Shown piece after piece: positions 9,247-18,491 of a DNA stretch of 64,000 nucleotides (positions are counted from its first letter, which is position 1; every line of letters begins with the position of its first letter). The position numbers were made by a program, and so were the translations under genes. This DNA comes from Xaviernesmea rhizosphaerae (GTDB lineage: Bacteria > Pseudomonadota > Alphaproteobacteria > Rhizobiales > Rhizobiaceae), in assembly GCF_001938945.1 (NCBI RefSeq), contig NZ_MKIO01000031.1, positions 62,001 to 126,000 of the forward strand. The letters are read 5' to 3'. Under the pieces are notes generated by a model that worked only from the letters and a program-made list of their open reading frames with translations, had not been told where the DNA came from and made no database searches.

Positions 9247-9880
9247 CCGCCTCTGGCAGGCCTTTCTCGACACGCTGACCATGGTCGGCGTTTCCGCTAT
9301 CATCGCCCTTGTCGTCGGCGTGCCGCTGGCCGTGTTTCTCGTGCTGTCTTCGCCCGGGGGCCTGATCAATGCCCCGCGCACCAACCGCGTGCTCGGCGCC
9401 GTTATCAACGGTTTTCGCGCCGCGCCTTTCATCGTTCTGCTGGTCGCCCTGCTGCCCTTCACGCGGCTGGTGACGGGAACGACGATCGGCGTCTGGGCGG
9501 CCATCGTGCCGCTGTCGATCAGCGCCACGCCCTTTCTGGCCCGCATTGCCGAGGTCAGCCTGCGCGAGGTCGAGCATGGCCTGATCGAGGCGGCGCAGGC
9601 GATCGGCTGCCGGCGCTGGCACATCATCCGCCATGTCCTGCTGCCGGAAGCGCTGCCCGGCCTCGTCGGCGGTTTCACCATCACCGTCGTCTCGATGATC
9701 GGCGCCTCCGCCATGGCCGGCGCCGTGGGCGCCGGCGGGCTCGGCGACATGGCGATCCGCTATGGCTACCAGCGTTTCGACACCACGGTCATGGTCGCGG
9801 TTCTCGTGGTGCTGATCGCCACCGTCTGCCTCGTCCAGTTCATCGGCGACAGCGCGGTGCGACGGCTGCGTGCCCGCTGA
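9227..9880 (+). CDS. metI: Methionine-type ABC transporter permease MetI
   Basis: 217-residue inner-membrane permease with five hydrophobic stretches, as in MetI. Family landmarks: [22 protein letters not shown], the EAA-like loop [24 protein letters not shown], and [24 protein letters not shown] split by loops near the C-terminus. The gene starts inside the end of metN; ATG 9227 has AAGGA nine bases upstream, while an in-frame ATG at 9206 would add seven residues. It completes a MetQNI importer. Confidence 0.9.
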   Translation: MSPQMLDRLWQAFLDTLTMVGVSAIIALVVGVPLAVFLVLSSPGGLINAPRTNRVLGAVINGFRAAPFIVLLVALLPFTRLVTGTTIGVWAAIVPLSISATPFLARIAEVSLREVEHGLIEAAQAIGCRRWHIIRHVLLPEALPGLVGGFTITVVSMIGASAMAGAVGAGGLGDMAIRYGYQRFDTTVMVAVLVVLIATVCLVQFIGDSAVRRLRAR

Positions 9881-9915
9881 CCGTCTCCCTTCACATTCTG
9901 AACCAGAGTAATGCC

Positions 9916-11175
9916 ATGACCCGCCCGCAGGCCCAGACCGTGCCCCCTGCCACCGAAAGCGAGCGTGAGCGCCGGCGCTCCGGGCCACCGCGTCCGGTGC
10001 ATCGCATCCGGGAGGATGGGGAAGCGCTGGAGATCGCCCATCTGCTCGCCGAACGCTTCCAGGCCGGCGCCGCAGACCGTGACCGGGAGCGACGCCTGCC
10101 CTGGGACGAGATCGAGGCCTATACCGAAAGCGGCCTCGGCGCGATCACCGTGCCGAAAGACTTTGGCGGCACGGGCGCGCGCTACGAGACCCTGGCGAAG
10201 GTCTTCGAGATCCTCTGCGCCGCCGACCCGGCGCTGGGGCAGATCCCGCAGAACCATTTCGGTGTGCTGGCCCTGGTCCATGATATCGGCACGCCGGCGC
10301 AGAAGGCCCGCATCTATGCGGATGTGCTGGCCGGCCACCGCATCGGCAATGCCGGGCCCGAGCGCAAGACGCGGCTGATCACCATCGCCACGACCCGGCT
10401 GGAAGAGACCGGCGAGGGTCTTCGCCTCACCGGCGAGCGCTTCTATTCCACCGGCTCGATCTTCGCCCATTACATCCCGACAAGGGCGGTGGACGCGCAA
10501 GGGCGGGCGGTGCAGGTCTGGGCGCGCGGCGATGCCGAGGGGGTGACCGTCATCGACGACTGGAATTCCTTCGGCCAGCGCACCACCGCAAGCGGCAGCG
10601 TGATCTTCGATCGCGTGGCGATCGATCCGCTGCTCGTCTTTCCCGTCCATGCCTTTGCCGATCGTCCGGGCCTTGCAGGGCCCGCTTCGCAGCTGATCCA
10701 GGCGGCCATCGATGCCGGCATCGCACAGGCGGCCTTCGACGATGCCTGCCGCTTCGTACGGGAGCGGGCGCGCCCCTGGATGGATTCAGGGCTGGAGCGC
10801 GCGACGGACGATCCGACCATCCTCCATTCGGTCGGGCATCTGGCAACGGAGCTGCATGCCGCGCAGGAAATCCTCTACGAGGCCGGCCGCGTGCTCGATA
10901 GGGTCTCGGCCGCGCCGGTCACCGCGCAGAGCAGCGCGGAGGCCTCCGTCACCGTTGCCGAGGCGAAGATCCTCACGACGGAGATCGCGCTGGACGCCAG
11001 CGAAACGCTGTTCGACCTCGCCGGCTCCGCCGCCACCCGCGCGGCCCACAATCTCGACCGGCACTGGCGCAATGCGCGGGTGCACACGCTGCATGATCCT
11101 GTGCGCTGGAAATATCACCTGATCGGCAACCATGAACTCAACGGCGCGCTGCCGGCCCGCCATCAGTGGAACTGA
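9916..11175 (+). CDS. SfnB-family flavin oxidoreductase (acyl-CoA dehydrogenase fold)
   Basis: 419-residue protein with the acyl-CoA dehydrogenase fold. The ordered landmarks (EALEIAHLLAERF, a central GLGAITVPKDFGGTGARYET, IPQNHFG, then LDRHWRNARVHTLHDPVRWK near the C-terminus) are those of the SfnB/DszC-like branch rather than true acyl-CoA dehydrogenases. Members are linked to release of sulfur from sulfones and sulfonates using reduced flavin. It lies 35 bases after metI and just before a second copy of the same family, so the importer and oxygenases probably form one sulfur-scavenging operon. Substrate not determinable. Confidence 0.8.
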   Translation: MTRPQAQTVPPATESERERRRSGPPRPVHRIREDGEALEIAHLLAERFQAGAADRDRERRLPWDEIEAYTESGLGAITVPKDFGGTGARYETLAKVFEILCAADPALGQIPQNHFGVLALVHDIGTPAQKARIYADVLAGHRIGNAGPERKTRLITIATTRLEETGEGLRLTGERFYSTGSIFAHYIPTRAVDAQGRAVQVWARGDAEGVTVIDDWNSFGQRTTASGSVIFDRVAIDPLLVFPVHAFADRPGLAGPASQLIQAAIDAGIAQAAFDDACRFVRERARPWMDSGLERATDDPTILHSVGHLATELHAAQEILYEAGRVLDRVSAAPVTAQSSAEASVTVAEAKILTTEIALDASETLFDLAGSAATRAAHNLDRHWRNARVHTLHDPVRWKYHLIGNHELNGALPARHQWN

Positions 11176-11178
11176 GCG

Positions 11179-12423
11179 ATGACCAACCGCCATCCCGCCC
11201 AACCCGTTCTCGCGCGGCCGGCCGCTCCGCCACAGGCCATCCCGCATCGGATCGCCTCGGATGCCGAGGCGATCGCGGTCGCGCAAGACTTCGCCGAGAC
11301 GCTGCGGGCCGGCGCATCGAAACGCGATGCCGAGCGGCATCTTCCGTGGGACGAGCTGGACGCCTTCGTGGCGACAGGGCTCTGGGGCATCAGCGTGCCC
11401 AGGGCCTATGGCGGCGCCGGCGTTTCGGCCGGCACGCTCGCACGGGTCACCGCGATCATCGCGGCCGCCGATGGCTCGCTGTCGCAGATTCCGCAGAACC
11501 ACTATTATTCGCTGGAAGTGCTGCGCGTCGGCGGCAGCGAGGCGCAGAAGCGGTTCTTCTATGACCGCGTTCTGGCCGGCGAACGCACCGGCAATGCGCT
11601 GGCCGAAATCGGCCAGAAGGATTTCAAGCGGCGGACCCGGCTTTACCGCGAAGATGGCGGCTGGCGCGTCGATGGCACCAAATATTACTGCACCGGCGCG
11701 ATCTATGCCCATTGGATCCCGACGCTCGTCTCGGTGGAGGAAGACGGGGCCGCGCGAACCCAGATCGTCTTCATCCCGCGCACCGCGCCCGGCGTCAGCA
11801 TCCTCGACGATTGGGACGGCTTCGGCCAGCGGGTGACGGGCAGCGGCACGGTGCATTTCGACGCTGTGTCCGTCGAGCCGGAATGCATCGTGCCGTTCCA
11901 GTCATCCTTCGAGCGGCCGACCACCATCGGTCCGGTCGCGCAGATCATCCACGCCGCCATCGATCTCGGCATCGGCGAGGGCGCCTATCGCGACATGCTC
12001 GCCTTCGTGCGCGAGCGGGCGCGTCCCTGGATCGACGCGAAGGTCGAGAGCGCGGGGGAAGACCCGCTGACGCTCAGCGAAATCGGCAAGGTGCGGGTGC
12101 GCCTGAGAGCGGCCGACGCGCTGCTGCGCAAGGCGGGCGAACGCGTCGATGCGGCAATGGCGAACCCGACCGAGGAGACAGTCGCTGCCGCCTCCATCGC
12201 GGTCGCCGAGGCGAAGATCCTCGCGACGAAGGCCGGGCTTCTGGCCGCCAACAAGCTGTTCGAGCTCTCGGGAACCTCCGCCACCATGGCCGAGGACAAT
12301 TACGACCGGCACTGGCGCAATGTGCGCACCCATACGCTGCATGATCCGGTCCGATGGAAGTACCAGGCGGTCGGGCAGTATCACCTCAATGGCCGCCATC
12401 CGCCCCGCCACGGCGCGATCTGA
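11179..12423 (+). CDS. SfnB-family flavin oxidoreductase (second copy)
   Basis: 414 residues, clearly homologous to the preceding gene: same order of EAIAVAQDFAETLRAGA, a GLWGISVPRAYGGAGVSAGT segment, IPQNHYYS and DRHWRNVRTHTLHDPVRWKY. The two differ widely in between, so this is an old duplication with probable division of substrates, not a recent copy. It starts three bases after its neighbour. The C-terminal Arg-rich HWRN.R.HTLHDP block is the strongest marker for this family. Role as in its twin: flavin-dependent oxidation of an organosulfur compound. Confidence 0.8.
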   Translation: MTNRHPAQPVLARPAAPPQAIPHRIASDAEAIAVAQDFAETLRAGASKRDAERHLPWDELDAFVATGLWGISVPRAYGGAGVSAGTLARVTAIIAAADGSLSQIPQNHYYSLEVLRVGGSEAQKRFFYDRVLAGERTGNALAEIGQKDFKRRTRLYREDGGWRVDGTKYYCTGAIYAHWIPTLVSVEEDGAARTQIVFIPRTAPGVSILDDWDGFGQRVTGSGTVHFDAVSVEPECIVPFQSSFERPTTIGPVAQIIHAAIDLGIGEGAYRDMLAFVRERARPWIDAKVESAGEDPLTLSEIGKVRVRLRAADALLRKAGERVDAAMANPTEETVAAASIAVAEAKILATKAGLLAANKLFELSGTSATMAEDNYDRHWRNVRTHTLHDPVRWKYQAVGQYHLNGRHPPRHGAI

Positions 12424-12441
12424 GCGCGTCCGCACGTCTTC

Positions 12442-12543
12442 AGAGCATCGGACTGAAAATCATACGCGGACCGATGCTCTAATTTTTTGTTTTGCATCGG
12501 ATTTTTCCGAAAACCGGTTCCCACTTTTCGGTCCGATGCTCTA
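12442..12543 (-). repeat. Composite palindromic intergenic repeat (copy 1)
   Basis: About 100 bp made of two hairpins. One has arms agagcatcgg/ccgatgctct; the other contains tttttccgaaaaccggttc followed by a matching ttttcgg and ends in the same ccgatgctct. A T/A-rich linker joins them. It sits between the second SfnB gene and the flavin monooxygenase. Orientation is opposite to the copies at 32439, 34721 and 61449. It resembles in kind, not necessarily in sequence, the mosaic palindromic elements known in rhizobia. Confidence 0.85.
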
Positions 12544-12559
12544 AAAATCGAAATCAGAC

Positions 12560-13927
12560 ATGTCCAAGCGAAAACAGATCCTTCTCAACGCCTTCAGCAT
12601 GAATTGCGTCGGCCACATCAATCACGGCCTGTGGACGCATCCGCGTGACCGCTCGGCGGACTATCGGCGCCTGTCCTACTGGACGGATCTGGCCAAAACG
12701 CTGGAGCGCGGCCTGTTCGACGGGATCTTCCTCGCCGATATCATCGGCGTTTACGATATTTATCAGAGCTCGGTGGATCTGACGCTGAAAGAATCCATCC
12801 AGCTTCCGGTCAATGACCCGATCCTGCTGATCTCGGCCATGGCCGCGGCGACGCAGCATCTCGGCTTCGGCGTCACCGTCAACACCAGCGTGGAGGCGCC
12901 CTATTCCTTCGCGCGGCGCATGTCGACGCTCGATCACCTGACCGAGGGGCGCATCGGCTGGAACATCGTCACCGGCTATCTGGATAGCGCGGCCCGCGCG
13001 CTGGGGCAATCTGGCCTTGGCGAGCACGACAGCCGCTATGACCGGGCGGATGATTATCTCGACGTGCTCTACAAGCTCTGGGAGGCGAGCTGGGCTGAAG
13101 ATGCCGTCAAACGGGACAAGGCTGCCCGCATCTTCGCGGACCCGGCCCGCGTCCGGGCGATCCGGCATGAAGGCCCCTATTATCGCAGCGAAGGCTATCA
13201 CCTGTCGGAACCCTCGGCACAGCGCACGCCGGTGCTCTACCAGGCCGGCACTTCCGGCCGCGGCCGGCAGTTCGCGGCCCGGCACGGCGAGTGCATCTTC
13301 ATCGGCGCCACCGACAAGGCGGCCGCCGCGCGCACGGCGCGCGCCCTGCGCGAGGAAGCCGTTGCGGCCGGTCGCGCGCCCGACGATATCAAGATCTTCG
13401 TCGGCATCACCGTCGTGCCGGGCCGGACCACCGCCGACGCCGAGGAAAAGCTCGCCGATTATCTCGATCATGCTAGCCCCGAAGCGGGCCTTGCGCATTT
13501 TGCGGCCGGCAGCGGCATCGATTTTTCCCGCTTCGATGCCGACGAGCCGATCGACTACGGCACGGGCAACGCCATCCAGTCCGTCAACCAGCTCGCCCGC
13601 CAGAAGGGCTGGACCAAGCGCCAACTGCTGAAGGAGCTCGCCATTGGCGGGCGCTACCCGATTGTCGTCGGCGACGGCGCCAAGGTGGCCGAGGAGCTGA
13701 TCGGCTGGATCGACGAAGGCGGCATCGACGGGTTCAACCTGGCCCGCACCGTGGTGCCGGAAAGCTATGTCGATTTCATCGACATCGTCATCCCCGAACT
13801 GCAGGCCCGTGGCGCCTACAAGACCGCCTATGCAGACGGAACGCTGCGCCACCGCCTCTTCGGCCGCGGCGACCACCTGCCCGAAAACCATCCCGGAAGC
13901 CGGCAGGCGCGGGCGCAAGCGTGGTGA
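12560..13927 (+). CDS. Flavin-dependent monooxygenase, DszA/NtaA/SnaA family
   Basis: 455-residue two-component monooxygenase of the bacterial-luciferase-like fold. Visible family segments: KRKQILLNAF at the start, GLFDGIFLADIIGVYD, TLDHLTEGRIGWNIVTGYL, HEGPYYRSEGYHLSEPSAQR, and PVLYQAGTSGRGRQFAARH. These enzymes need reduced FMN from a separate reductase; none is encoded next door. DszA and relatives cleave C-S bonds in sulfones, while NtaA attacks nitrilotriacetate. The SfnB and Met-transporter neighbours favour a sulfur role. A repeat of about 100 bp separates it from the gene upstream, so it may have its own expression level. Confidence 0.85.
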   Translation: MSKRKQILLNAFSMNCVGHINHGLWTHPRDRSADYRRLSYWTDLAKTLERGLFDGIFLADIIGVYDIYQSSVDLTLKESIQLPVNDPILLISAMAAATQHLGFGVTVNTSVEAPYSFARRMSTLDHLTEGRIGWNIVTGYLDSAARALGQSGLGEHDSRYDRADDYLDVLYKLWEASWAEDAVKRDKAARIFADPARVRAIRHEGPYYRSEGYHLSEPSAQRTPVLYQAGTSGRGRQFAARHGECIFIGATDKAAAARTARALREEAVAAGRAPDDIKIFVGITVVPGRTTADAEEKLADYLDHASPEAGLAHFAAGSGIDFSRFDADEPIDYGTGNAIQSVNQLARQKGWTKRQLLKELAIGGRYPIVVGDGAKVAEELIGWIDEGGIDGFNLARTVVPESYVDFIDIVIPELQARGAYKTAYADGTLRHRLFGRGDHLPENHPGSRQARAQAW

Positions 13928-14084
13928 CGGCGGATCGGCGCCACTCTGGCTTCGTGACCGCAGGAGCGGCATCCTCTGAACGTGCCGTCGCGACGCGCGC
14001 CACCATTCGGCGACGCTGCCCTATACCTCTTCAGCCTTTACCCACCGGTAAGGGTCGCGCTGCACGGCGCGATGCCCAACGATC

Positions 14085-15122
14085 TCATGCGTTTGCGCTG
14101 CGGCTGACGCCATAGGTCAGCGCCAGCGCGCCGACGAGGACGGCGCCCTTGACGAAGTCCTGGGTGTAATAGGGGGCGTTCAGCATGGTCAGCCCGTTGA
14201 GCAGCACGCCGACGAAGACGGCGCCGACGGCGGTTCCGAGCACGTTGGGCCTGCGCAGGCCGAGAACAGCAAAGCCGATCAGCGAGGCGGCGACGGAATC
14301 CATCAGCAGCGAGGCGCCGGAGGAGACATCGCCGCGACCGACGCGCGCGGCCACGATGATGCCGCCGAGCGAAGCCAGCGTGCCGGAGAGCACATAGGCC
14401 AAGGCCTTCAGCCGCGCCGTATTGGCCCCCGCCAGCCGGGCCGCCACCTCATTGCCGCCGATGGCGAACAGCAGGCGTCCGGTCCGGGTGTGCTCGGTCA
14501 GCACATGCAAAAGCAGTGCGGCCAATAGCATGAGCAGAACGGGCAGGGGCACCAGGCCGCCCAGGCTCGAACGTCCGATGAGCAGAAAGGCGGCATCCAC
14601 CTTGCCGGTCGCCTTGCTGCCATCCGGCAGGACGAGCCCGGCGGAGATCGAGCGGCCGGCCGTCGGGATCAGCTGAAGCCCTGTCAGCAGGAACATGACG
14701 GCAAGCGTTGCCAGGAGATCGGGGATCTTCAACCGCACGATCAGGAAGGCGTTGAAGGCGCCGACGAGCGCGCCGAAGGCAAGCACGAGTGCGACGGTGG
14801 CGCCGGCGCCGAGATCCAGCACGATCATCGCATAGCTGGCGGCCATCACGCTGGAGGCCGCCACCGCGCCGACCGACAGATCGAAGCCGCCAATGGCGAG
14901 CGTCACCGTCACGCCCGCACCGATGATTGCAACCACGGCGACCGCCTGCAGGATGCTCATGAGATTGCCGATCGTCAGGAAGGCCGGCTGCGCGATGCTG
15001 AAAAGCACGAGCAGCGCCGCCAGCAGAATGAATACGGCCCCCCGCCGCGCGGTCTCCTGCAGAAGGCGCAGGCCGGAGGCAGCGGCAGCGGGCGGCTTTG
15101 TCTGTTCGGTGACCGTCGTCAT
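14085..15122 (-). CDS. Sugar ABC transporter permease (RbsC type)
   Basis: 345-residue inner-membrane permease of the ribose/branched-chain type. Hallmarks: QPAFLTIGNLMSIL near the first membrane span, GGFDLSVGAVAASSVM, KIPDLLATLAVMFLLTGLQL, and the docking region AIGGNEVAARLAGANTARLK. It overlaps the ATPase gene by four bases (ATGA), so translation is coupled. It converges with the monooxygenase at 12560; the 157 bases between the two stops hold no clear gene. Confidence 0.9.
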   Translation of the reverse strand: MTTVTEQTKPPAAAASGLRLLQETARRGAVFILLAALLVLFSIAQPAFLTIGNLMSILQAVAVVAIIGAGVTVTLAIGGFDLSVGAVAASSVMAASYAMIVLDLGAGATVALVLAFGALVGAFNAFLIVRLKIPDLLATLAVMFLLTGLQLIPTAGRSISAGLVLPDGSKATGKVDAAFLLIGRSSLGGLVPLPVLLMLLAALLLHVLTEHTRTGRLLFAIGGNEVAARLAGANTARLKALAYVLSGTLASLGGIIVAARVGRGDVSSGASLLMDSVAASLIGFAVLGLRRPNVLGTAVGAVFVGVLLNGLTMLNAPYYTQDFVKGAVLVGALALTYGVSRSANA

Positions 15123-16621
15123 GGGGCAGACCTTTCGAGCAGGAAGGCAGGCGCGGGGGCGGGGGCGAGCGCAGGGCGGGGGGCAATGCTGTGCAGGCTG
15201 TGCTGGTCCATCACGAAGACCCGGTCGGCAACCTCATGGGCCTCCTCCGGATCGGAGGTGGCAATCAGCGTGGCGCGGTCGCGGTGGCTGCGGATGGTGG
15301 CGATGATGTCATGGCGCGCGCCGACATCGACGCCCTGAAAGGGTTCGTCCAGAAGAAGAAAACGGCCGGGGACCACCTCCCAGCGGGCGAGAACCGTCTT
15401 CTGCTGGTTGCCGCCCGACAGCGACCAGACCGAGGCATCCGCGCCGGCCGCCTTGATGCCGAGACGCGCGATCGCCCGGTCCGCCTCCTGGCGCTCGCGG
15501 CCGGACATCATCAGATCGAAGGGATACCAGCGCCGCAGATGCGGCAGGCTGATCGTGGCGGCAATGCTGGAGCCCGGCCAGTCGCGCGGCATCAGCGAGG
15601 AGCGGTGCCGGTCTTCGGCCGCAAGTGCCACGCCGCGCGCAATGGCATCCGCCGGCCCGGTTGGACGATAGGGTGCCCCGTCTAGCGTCGCTTTTCCGCC
15701 CGCAAGCCTGCCGATGCCGAACAGCGCCGAGAGCAGCCGGCTCTTGCCGGCGCCGAGAACCCCTGTGATGGCCACCACTTCGCCGGCATGCACGGTGAGG
15801 TCGAAGGCCGGCCTGTCCGGCAGCAGTCTTGCGCCGGTGAGGCTGAGAACGGGTGGGCCGAGATCCGCGCGCTGGGTCGGCCTCGCCCGCGCAAGCGAAC
15901 GCCCGATCATCGTTTCCACGGCCGCGTCCAGATCCAGGGGGCGGCGAAACGCGCCGGCATTGCGCCCGCCGCGCAGCACCTCGACCCGGTCGGCAACGGC
16001 AGCGAGATCGGCCGTCCTGTGGGAGATGAGGAGGATGGCGAGACCGCGCGCCTTCAGGCTCAGGAGGATCTCGTAGAGCCGGCGGCACTCCGTGCCGGAG
16101 AGGCTCGCCGTCGGCTCGTCCAGGATCAGCACATCGGCCTTGTCGGACAGCGCGCGGGCAATGGCGACGAGCTGGCGTTCTGCCGCGCCCAGCTCGGCGA
16201 AGTCGCGGTCGAGCGGCAGGTCAAAGCCGGCATGGGCGGTAACGCGGCGCGCGGCGCGCAAAACGGCCGACCTTGAGAGGAAGTAGGGCATTTTGCCGGT
16301 GACGTAACGGTTCAGGAGCAGGGAGTCCGCAACGCTGAGGCCGGGAATGCCCACGACGTCGGTCGACTGGTGAACGGTGACGATGCCGCACCGGGCCGCC
16401 TCCGCCGGGCTCTTCGGCGCGATCTCCCTGCCATTCAGCCGCACTGTTCCCTGATCGGCCCGTTCCACGCCGGAGAGGATTTTCACCAGTGTGGATTTGC
16501 CCGCGCCATTGGCGCCCATCAGCGCGACGATTTCGCCGCGCTCCAGCACGAGGCTCGCGCCGGCGAGAGCCTGGGTGGAGCCGTACCGGCGAAAGATCTC
16601 ATGTGCTTCCAGCAGTGCCAT
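15119..16621 (-). CDS. Sugar ABC transporter ATP-binding protein (RbsA/MglA type, two ABC domains)
   Basis: 500-residue protein with two nucleotide-binding halves. First half: Walker A GANGAGKST, a degenerate signature (LGAAERQLVAIARAL) and Walker B ILDEPTASLS. Second half: Walker A-like GVLGAGKSR, a canonical LSGGNQQKTVLARW and LLLDEPFQGVDVG. Degeneracy of one site is common in this family. It energises the RbsC-type permease that follows and is divergent from the binding-protein gene at 16935. The sugar cannot be identified from the sequence; no sugar kinase lies beside it. Confidence 0.9.
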   Translation of the reverse strand: MALLEAHEIFRRYGSTQALAGASLVLERGEIVALMGANGAGKSTLVKILSGVERADQGTVRLNGREIAPKSPAEAARCGIVTVHQSTDVVGIPGLSVADSLLLNRYVTGKMPYFLSRSAVLRAARRVTAHAGFDLPLDRDFAELGAAERQLVAIARALSDKADVLILDEPTASLSGTECRRLYEILLSLKARGLAILLISHRTADLAAVADRVEVLRGGRNAGAFRRPLDLDAAVETMIGRSLARARPTQRADLGPPVLSLTGARLLPDRPAFDLTVHAGEVVAITGVLGAGKSRLLSALFGIGRLAGGKATLDGAPYRPTGPADAIARGVALAAEDRHRSSLMPRDWPGSSIAATISLPHLRRWYPFDLMMSGRERQEADRAIARLGIKAAGADASVWSLSGGNQQKTVLARWEVVPGRFLLLDEPFQGVDVGARHDIIATIRSHRDRATLIATSDPEEAHEVADRVFVMDQHSLHSIAPRPALAPAPAPAFLLERSAP

Positions 16622-16934
16622 GGCGGGTGAACCGTTCCTGTCTGCCTGTGTCCTAGCGCCTGGGCCAGACAGCTCAAGGAATTAGATCTCTTTATCGATA
16701 GACAATATAGAAATGTGTTCCTGGCGCTGATCGCGCGCTTGGCCGCAGCGGCTTTCTCGTGAGGTTGGGGCCAGTCTCGCACACGCTCCTGCAGGGAAAC
16801 AAAGCGGCTGCGCAGGCCCGCCAGCGTAGCAAAATTGTTTCCAAAGCGGGCGGTGCCGAACGAGCATCAATCTACAAAAACTATATACTATATATGATGC
16901 TGGAGGCATCCACCCGAACGCTTCCGGAGCCCCT
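16622..16934. promoter_or_regulatory. Divergent promoter region between ATPase and binding-protein genes
   Basis: The 313 bases without a gene carry two AT-rich patches. One on the ATPase side (about 16680-16715) includes tctttatcgatagacaata; one on the binding-protein side (about 16874-16901) includes the direct repeat ctatatactatatat. They probably hold the two outward promoters and perhaps an operator for an unlinked regulator. No regulator gene is adjacent, and no clear operator palindrome was found. Confidence 0.5.
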
Positions 16935-17981
16935 ATGAGACCCTCTATGCACCTCGCCACACTGACCGCGTTTTCCCTCCTCGCTGCGGCGCCGGCCGTG
17001 CTGGCCGCAGGCATTTCCGGTGCGCCGGCCCCCTTTGACAAAGGCGGCGTCAAGCTGGCGCTGGTCAGCTATCTCTCCGCCGGCGATTTCTTCCAGGCCT
17101 ATCAGGCGGGGGCCGAGGCCCAGGCAAAGGCGTTGGGCGCGGATCTTAGGATCTTCCCGGGCCGGCAGAATGCGGCCGAGCAGCGCGAGCAGATCCTACA
17201 GGCCATCAATCTCGGCGTTCAGGCCATCATCGTCGATCACGGCCTGCCGGAATCCCTGGCGGATGTCGTCCAGCAGGCGCTCGACAAGGGCATCAAGGTT
17301 GTGGCCTTCGACGTCAATCTGAACAATCCGAAGATCACCCAGATCGAGCAGTCGGACCACAAGCTGGCCGAAAGCGCGCTCAATCAGGCGCTGAAGGACA
17401 ATGGCGCGGCCTTCAAGGCGGGTTATGTCTATGTGGCCGGCTTTGCGCCGCTCGACCGGCGCAATGAGGTCTGGGACAAGGTGAAGGCCGCCAATCCCGG
17501 CATCGTCGAGGCCGCCCGCTTCGGCGTCGTCAGCGATACGACCGCGACGAGCACGGCCGATCAGGCAAAGGCGGCACTGCGCGCCAATCCCGATATTTCC
17601 GTGGTGTTCGCGCCCTATGACGAGTTCGCCCGCGGCGTGAAGCTCGCCGCTGTCGATCTCGGGATCGCGGATAAGCTGAAGATCTATTCGGCCGATATTT
17701 CCACCGCCGACATTCAGGAAATCGTCGAGCCGGGCAGCCCGTGGGTGGCGACCGCCGCGACCAATCCCGCCGTCGTGGGCGCCGTCTCCATTCGCGCCGC
17801 CGCCCTGCAGATCGCGGGCGAAACCTTGCCGCAGACGATCGTCGTGGAACCCGTTCTGGTGACGCAGCAGCAATTGCGCGACGCCGGTGTCACTACCATC
17901 GAAGACCTCGCCAAGAAGATCCCCGCCTTCTCGACCAGCGCGGCCGCGACTGCAACCTGGATCCCGCTTGCCGCCTTCTAA
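16935..17981 (+). CDS. Sugar ABC transporter substrate-binding protein (RbsB type)
   Basis: 348-residue periplasmic binding protein of the ribose-binding fold. After an Ala-rich signal ending near VLAAG it shows KLALVSYLSAGDFFQAYQAG, AEQREQILQAINLGVQAIIV and later VVFAPYDEFARGVKLAA, the usual two-lobed pattern. The ATG at 16935 is used; an in-frame ATG at 16947 would give a shorter signal. It lies opposite the ATPase/permease pair at 14085-16621 and is followed by a terminator-like hairpin, so it is probably a single-gene transcript of that importer. Confidence 0.88.
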   Translation: MRPSMHLATLTAFSLLAAAPAVLAAGISGAPAPFDKGGVKLALVSYLSAGDFFQAYQAGAEAQAKALGADLRIFPGRQNAAEQREQILQAINLGVQAIIVDHGLPESLADVVQQALDKGIKVVAFDVNLNNPKITQIEQSDHKLAESALNQALKDNGAAFKAGYVYVAGFAPLDRRNEVWDKVKAANPGIVEAARFGVVSDTTATSTADQAKAALRANPDISVVFAPYDEFARGVKLAAVDLGIADKLKIYSADISTADIQEIVEPGSPWVATAATNPAVVGAVSIRAAALQIAGETLPQTIVVEPVLVTQQQLRDAGVTTIEDLAKKIPAFSTSAAATATWIPLAAF

Positions 17982-18020
17982 GGGCGTTCTTCCTGGGGCG
18001 TGATCTGAGAACATCCCAAA

Positions 18021-18050
18021 GGGGCGATGCGCAAAATTGCGTTTCGCCCC
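18021..18050 (+). terminator. Terminator-like hairpin after the binding-protein gene
   Basis: Arms ggggcgatgcgcaa and ttgcgtttcgcccc pair over 14 positions with two mismatches around a two-base loop, 40 bases after the stop at 17981. Only a short T run follows, so intrinsic termination may be weak. It directly abuts the palindromic element at 18054. Confidence 0.6.
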
Positions 18051-18053
18051 TTA

Positions 18054-18314
18054 TACCAAGTGTCGATGATAGGGACCTATAGGATGGCTCAGCTGTGGTT
18101 TCTGGCTAGGCGCGATGGGCAGCGCGATGCTGTCGCATCGGGCAAGCATCGCAACGACGCCAGAGACCAGAGCTGAGCCACCTTCGGCAGGCTTTCCGGG
18201 CCTTCTGGCGTTGTCGAGGCTCTTGACCGATGCGACAGCATCGATCTGCGAACCTCTCCTAGCCAGAAAGCCCGGAAAGCCTGTCCTATAGGTTCCTATC
18301 ATCGACACTTGGTA
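18054..18314. repeat. 261-bp nested palindromic element with 31-bp terminal inverted repeats
   Basis: The first 31 bases (18054-18084) and last 31 (18284-18314) are inverted repeats with one mismatch, starting taccaagtgtcgatgatagg. Inside are hairpin 1 (18086-18106 with 18159-18179), hairpin 2 (18189-18209 with 18262-18282) and a perfect 17-bp inverted pair (18125-18141 with 18227-18243). The two halves align as inverted copies of one unit of about 130 bp. Flanks read tta on both sides, and the ends can be parsed as TA-bounded, as for IS630/mariner-type MITEs. No coding capacity. Confidence 0.9.
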
Positions 18315-18491
18315 TTATGCCTCCGGAGCACCAGGTAAGAAGTCCTTAGGACCATTTTGGACTTTTGAGATTTCTGGCAAAGATGATCAGGACGAAAGAG
18401 GACTTTGCGCGTCCGCCAAGACGTTCCAGACAGCGCGAAACGATCAACGGGATTTTGCATGACTTGAAGCCTGATCCTGTCGATCCCGGTG

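Noticed and set aside
18054..18314. Possible CRISPR array or small gene in the palindromic element
   Set aside because: Repeats are inverted, not regularly spaced direct repeats, and there are no spacers or cas genes; no frame gives a credible protein.
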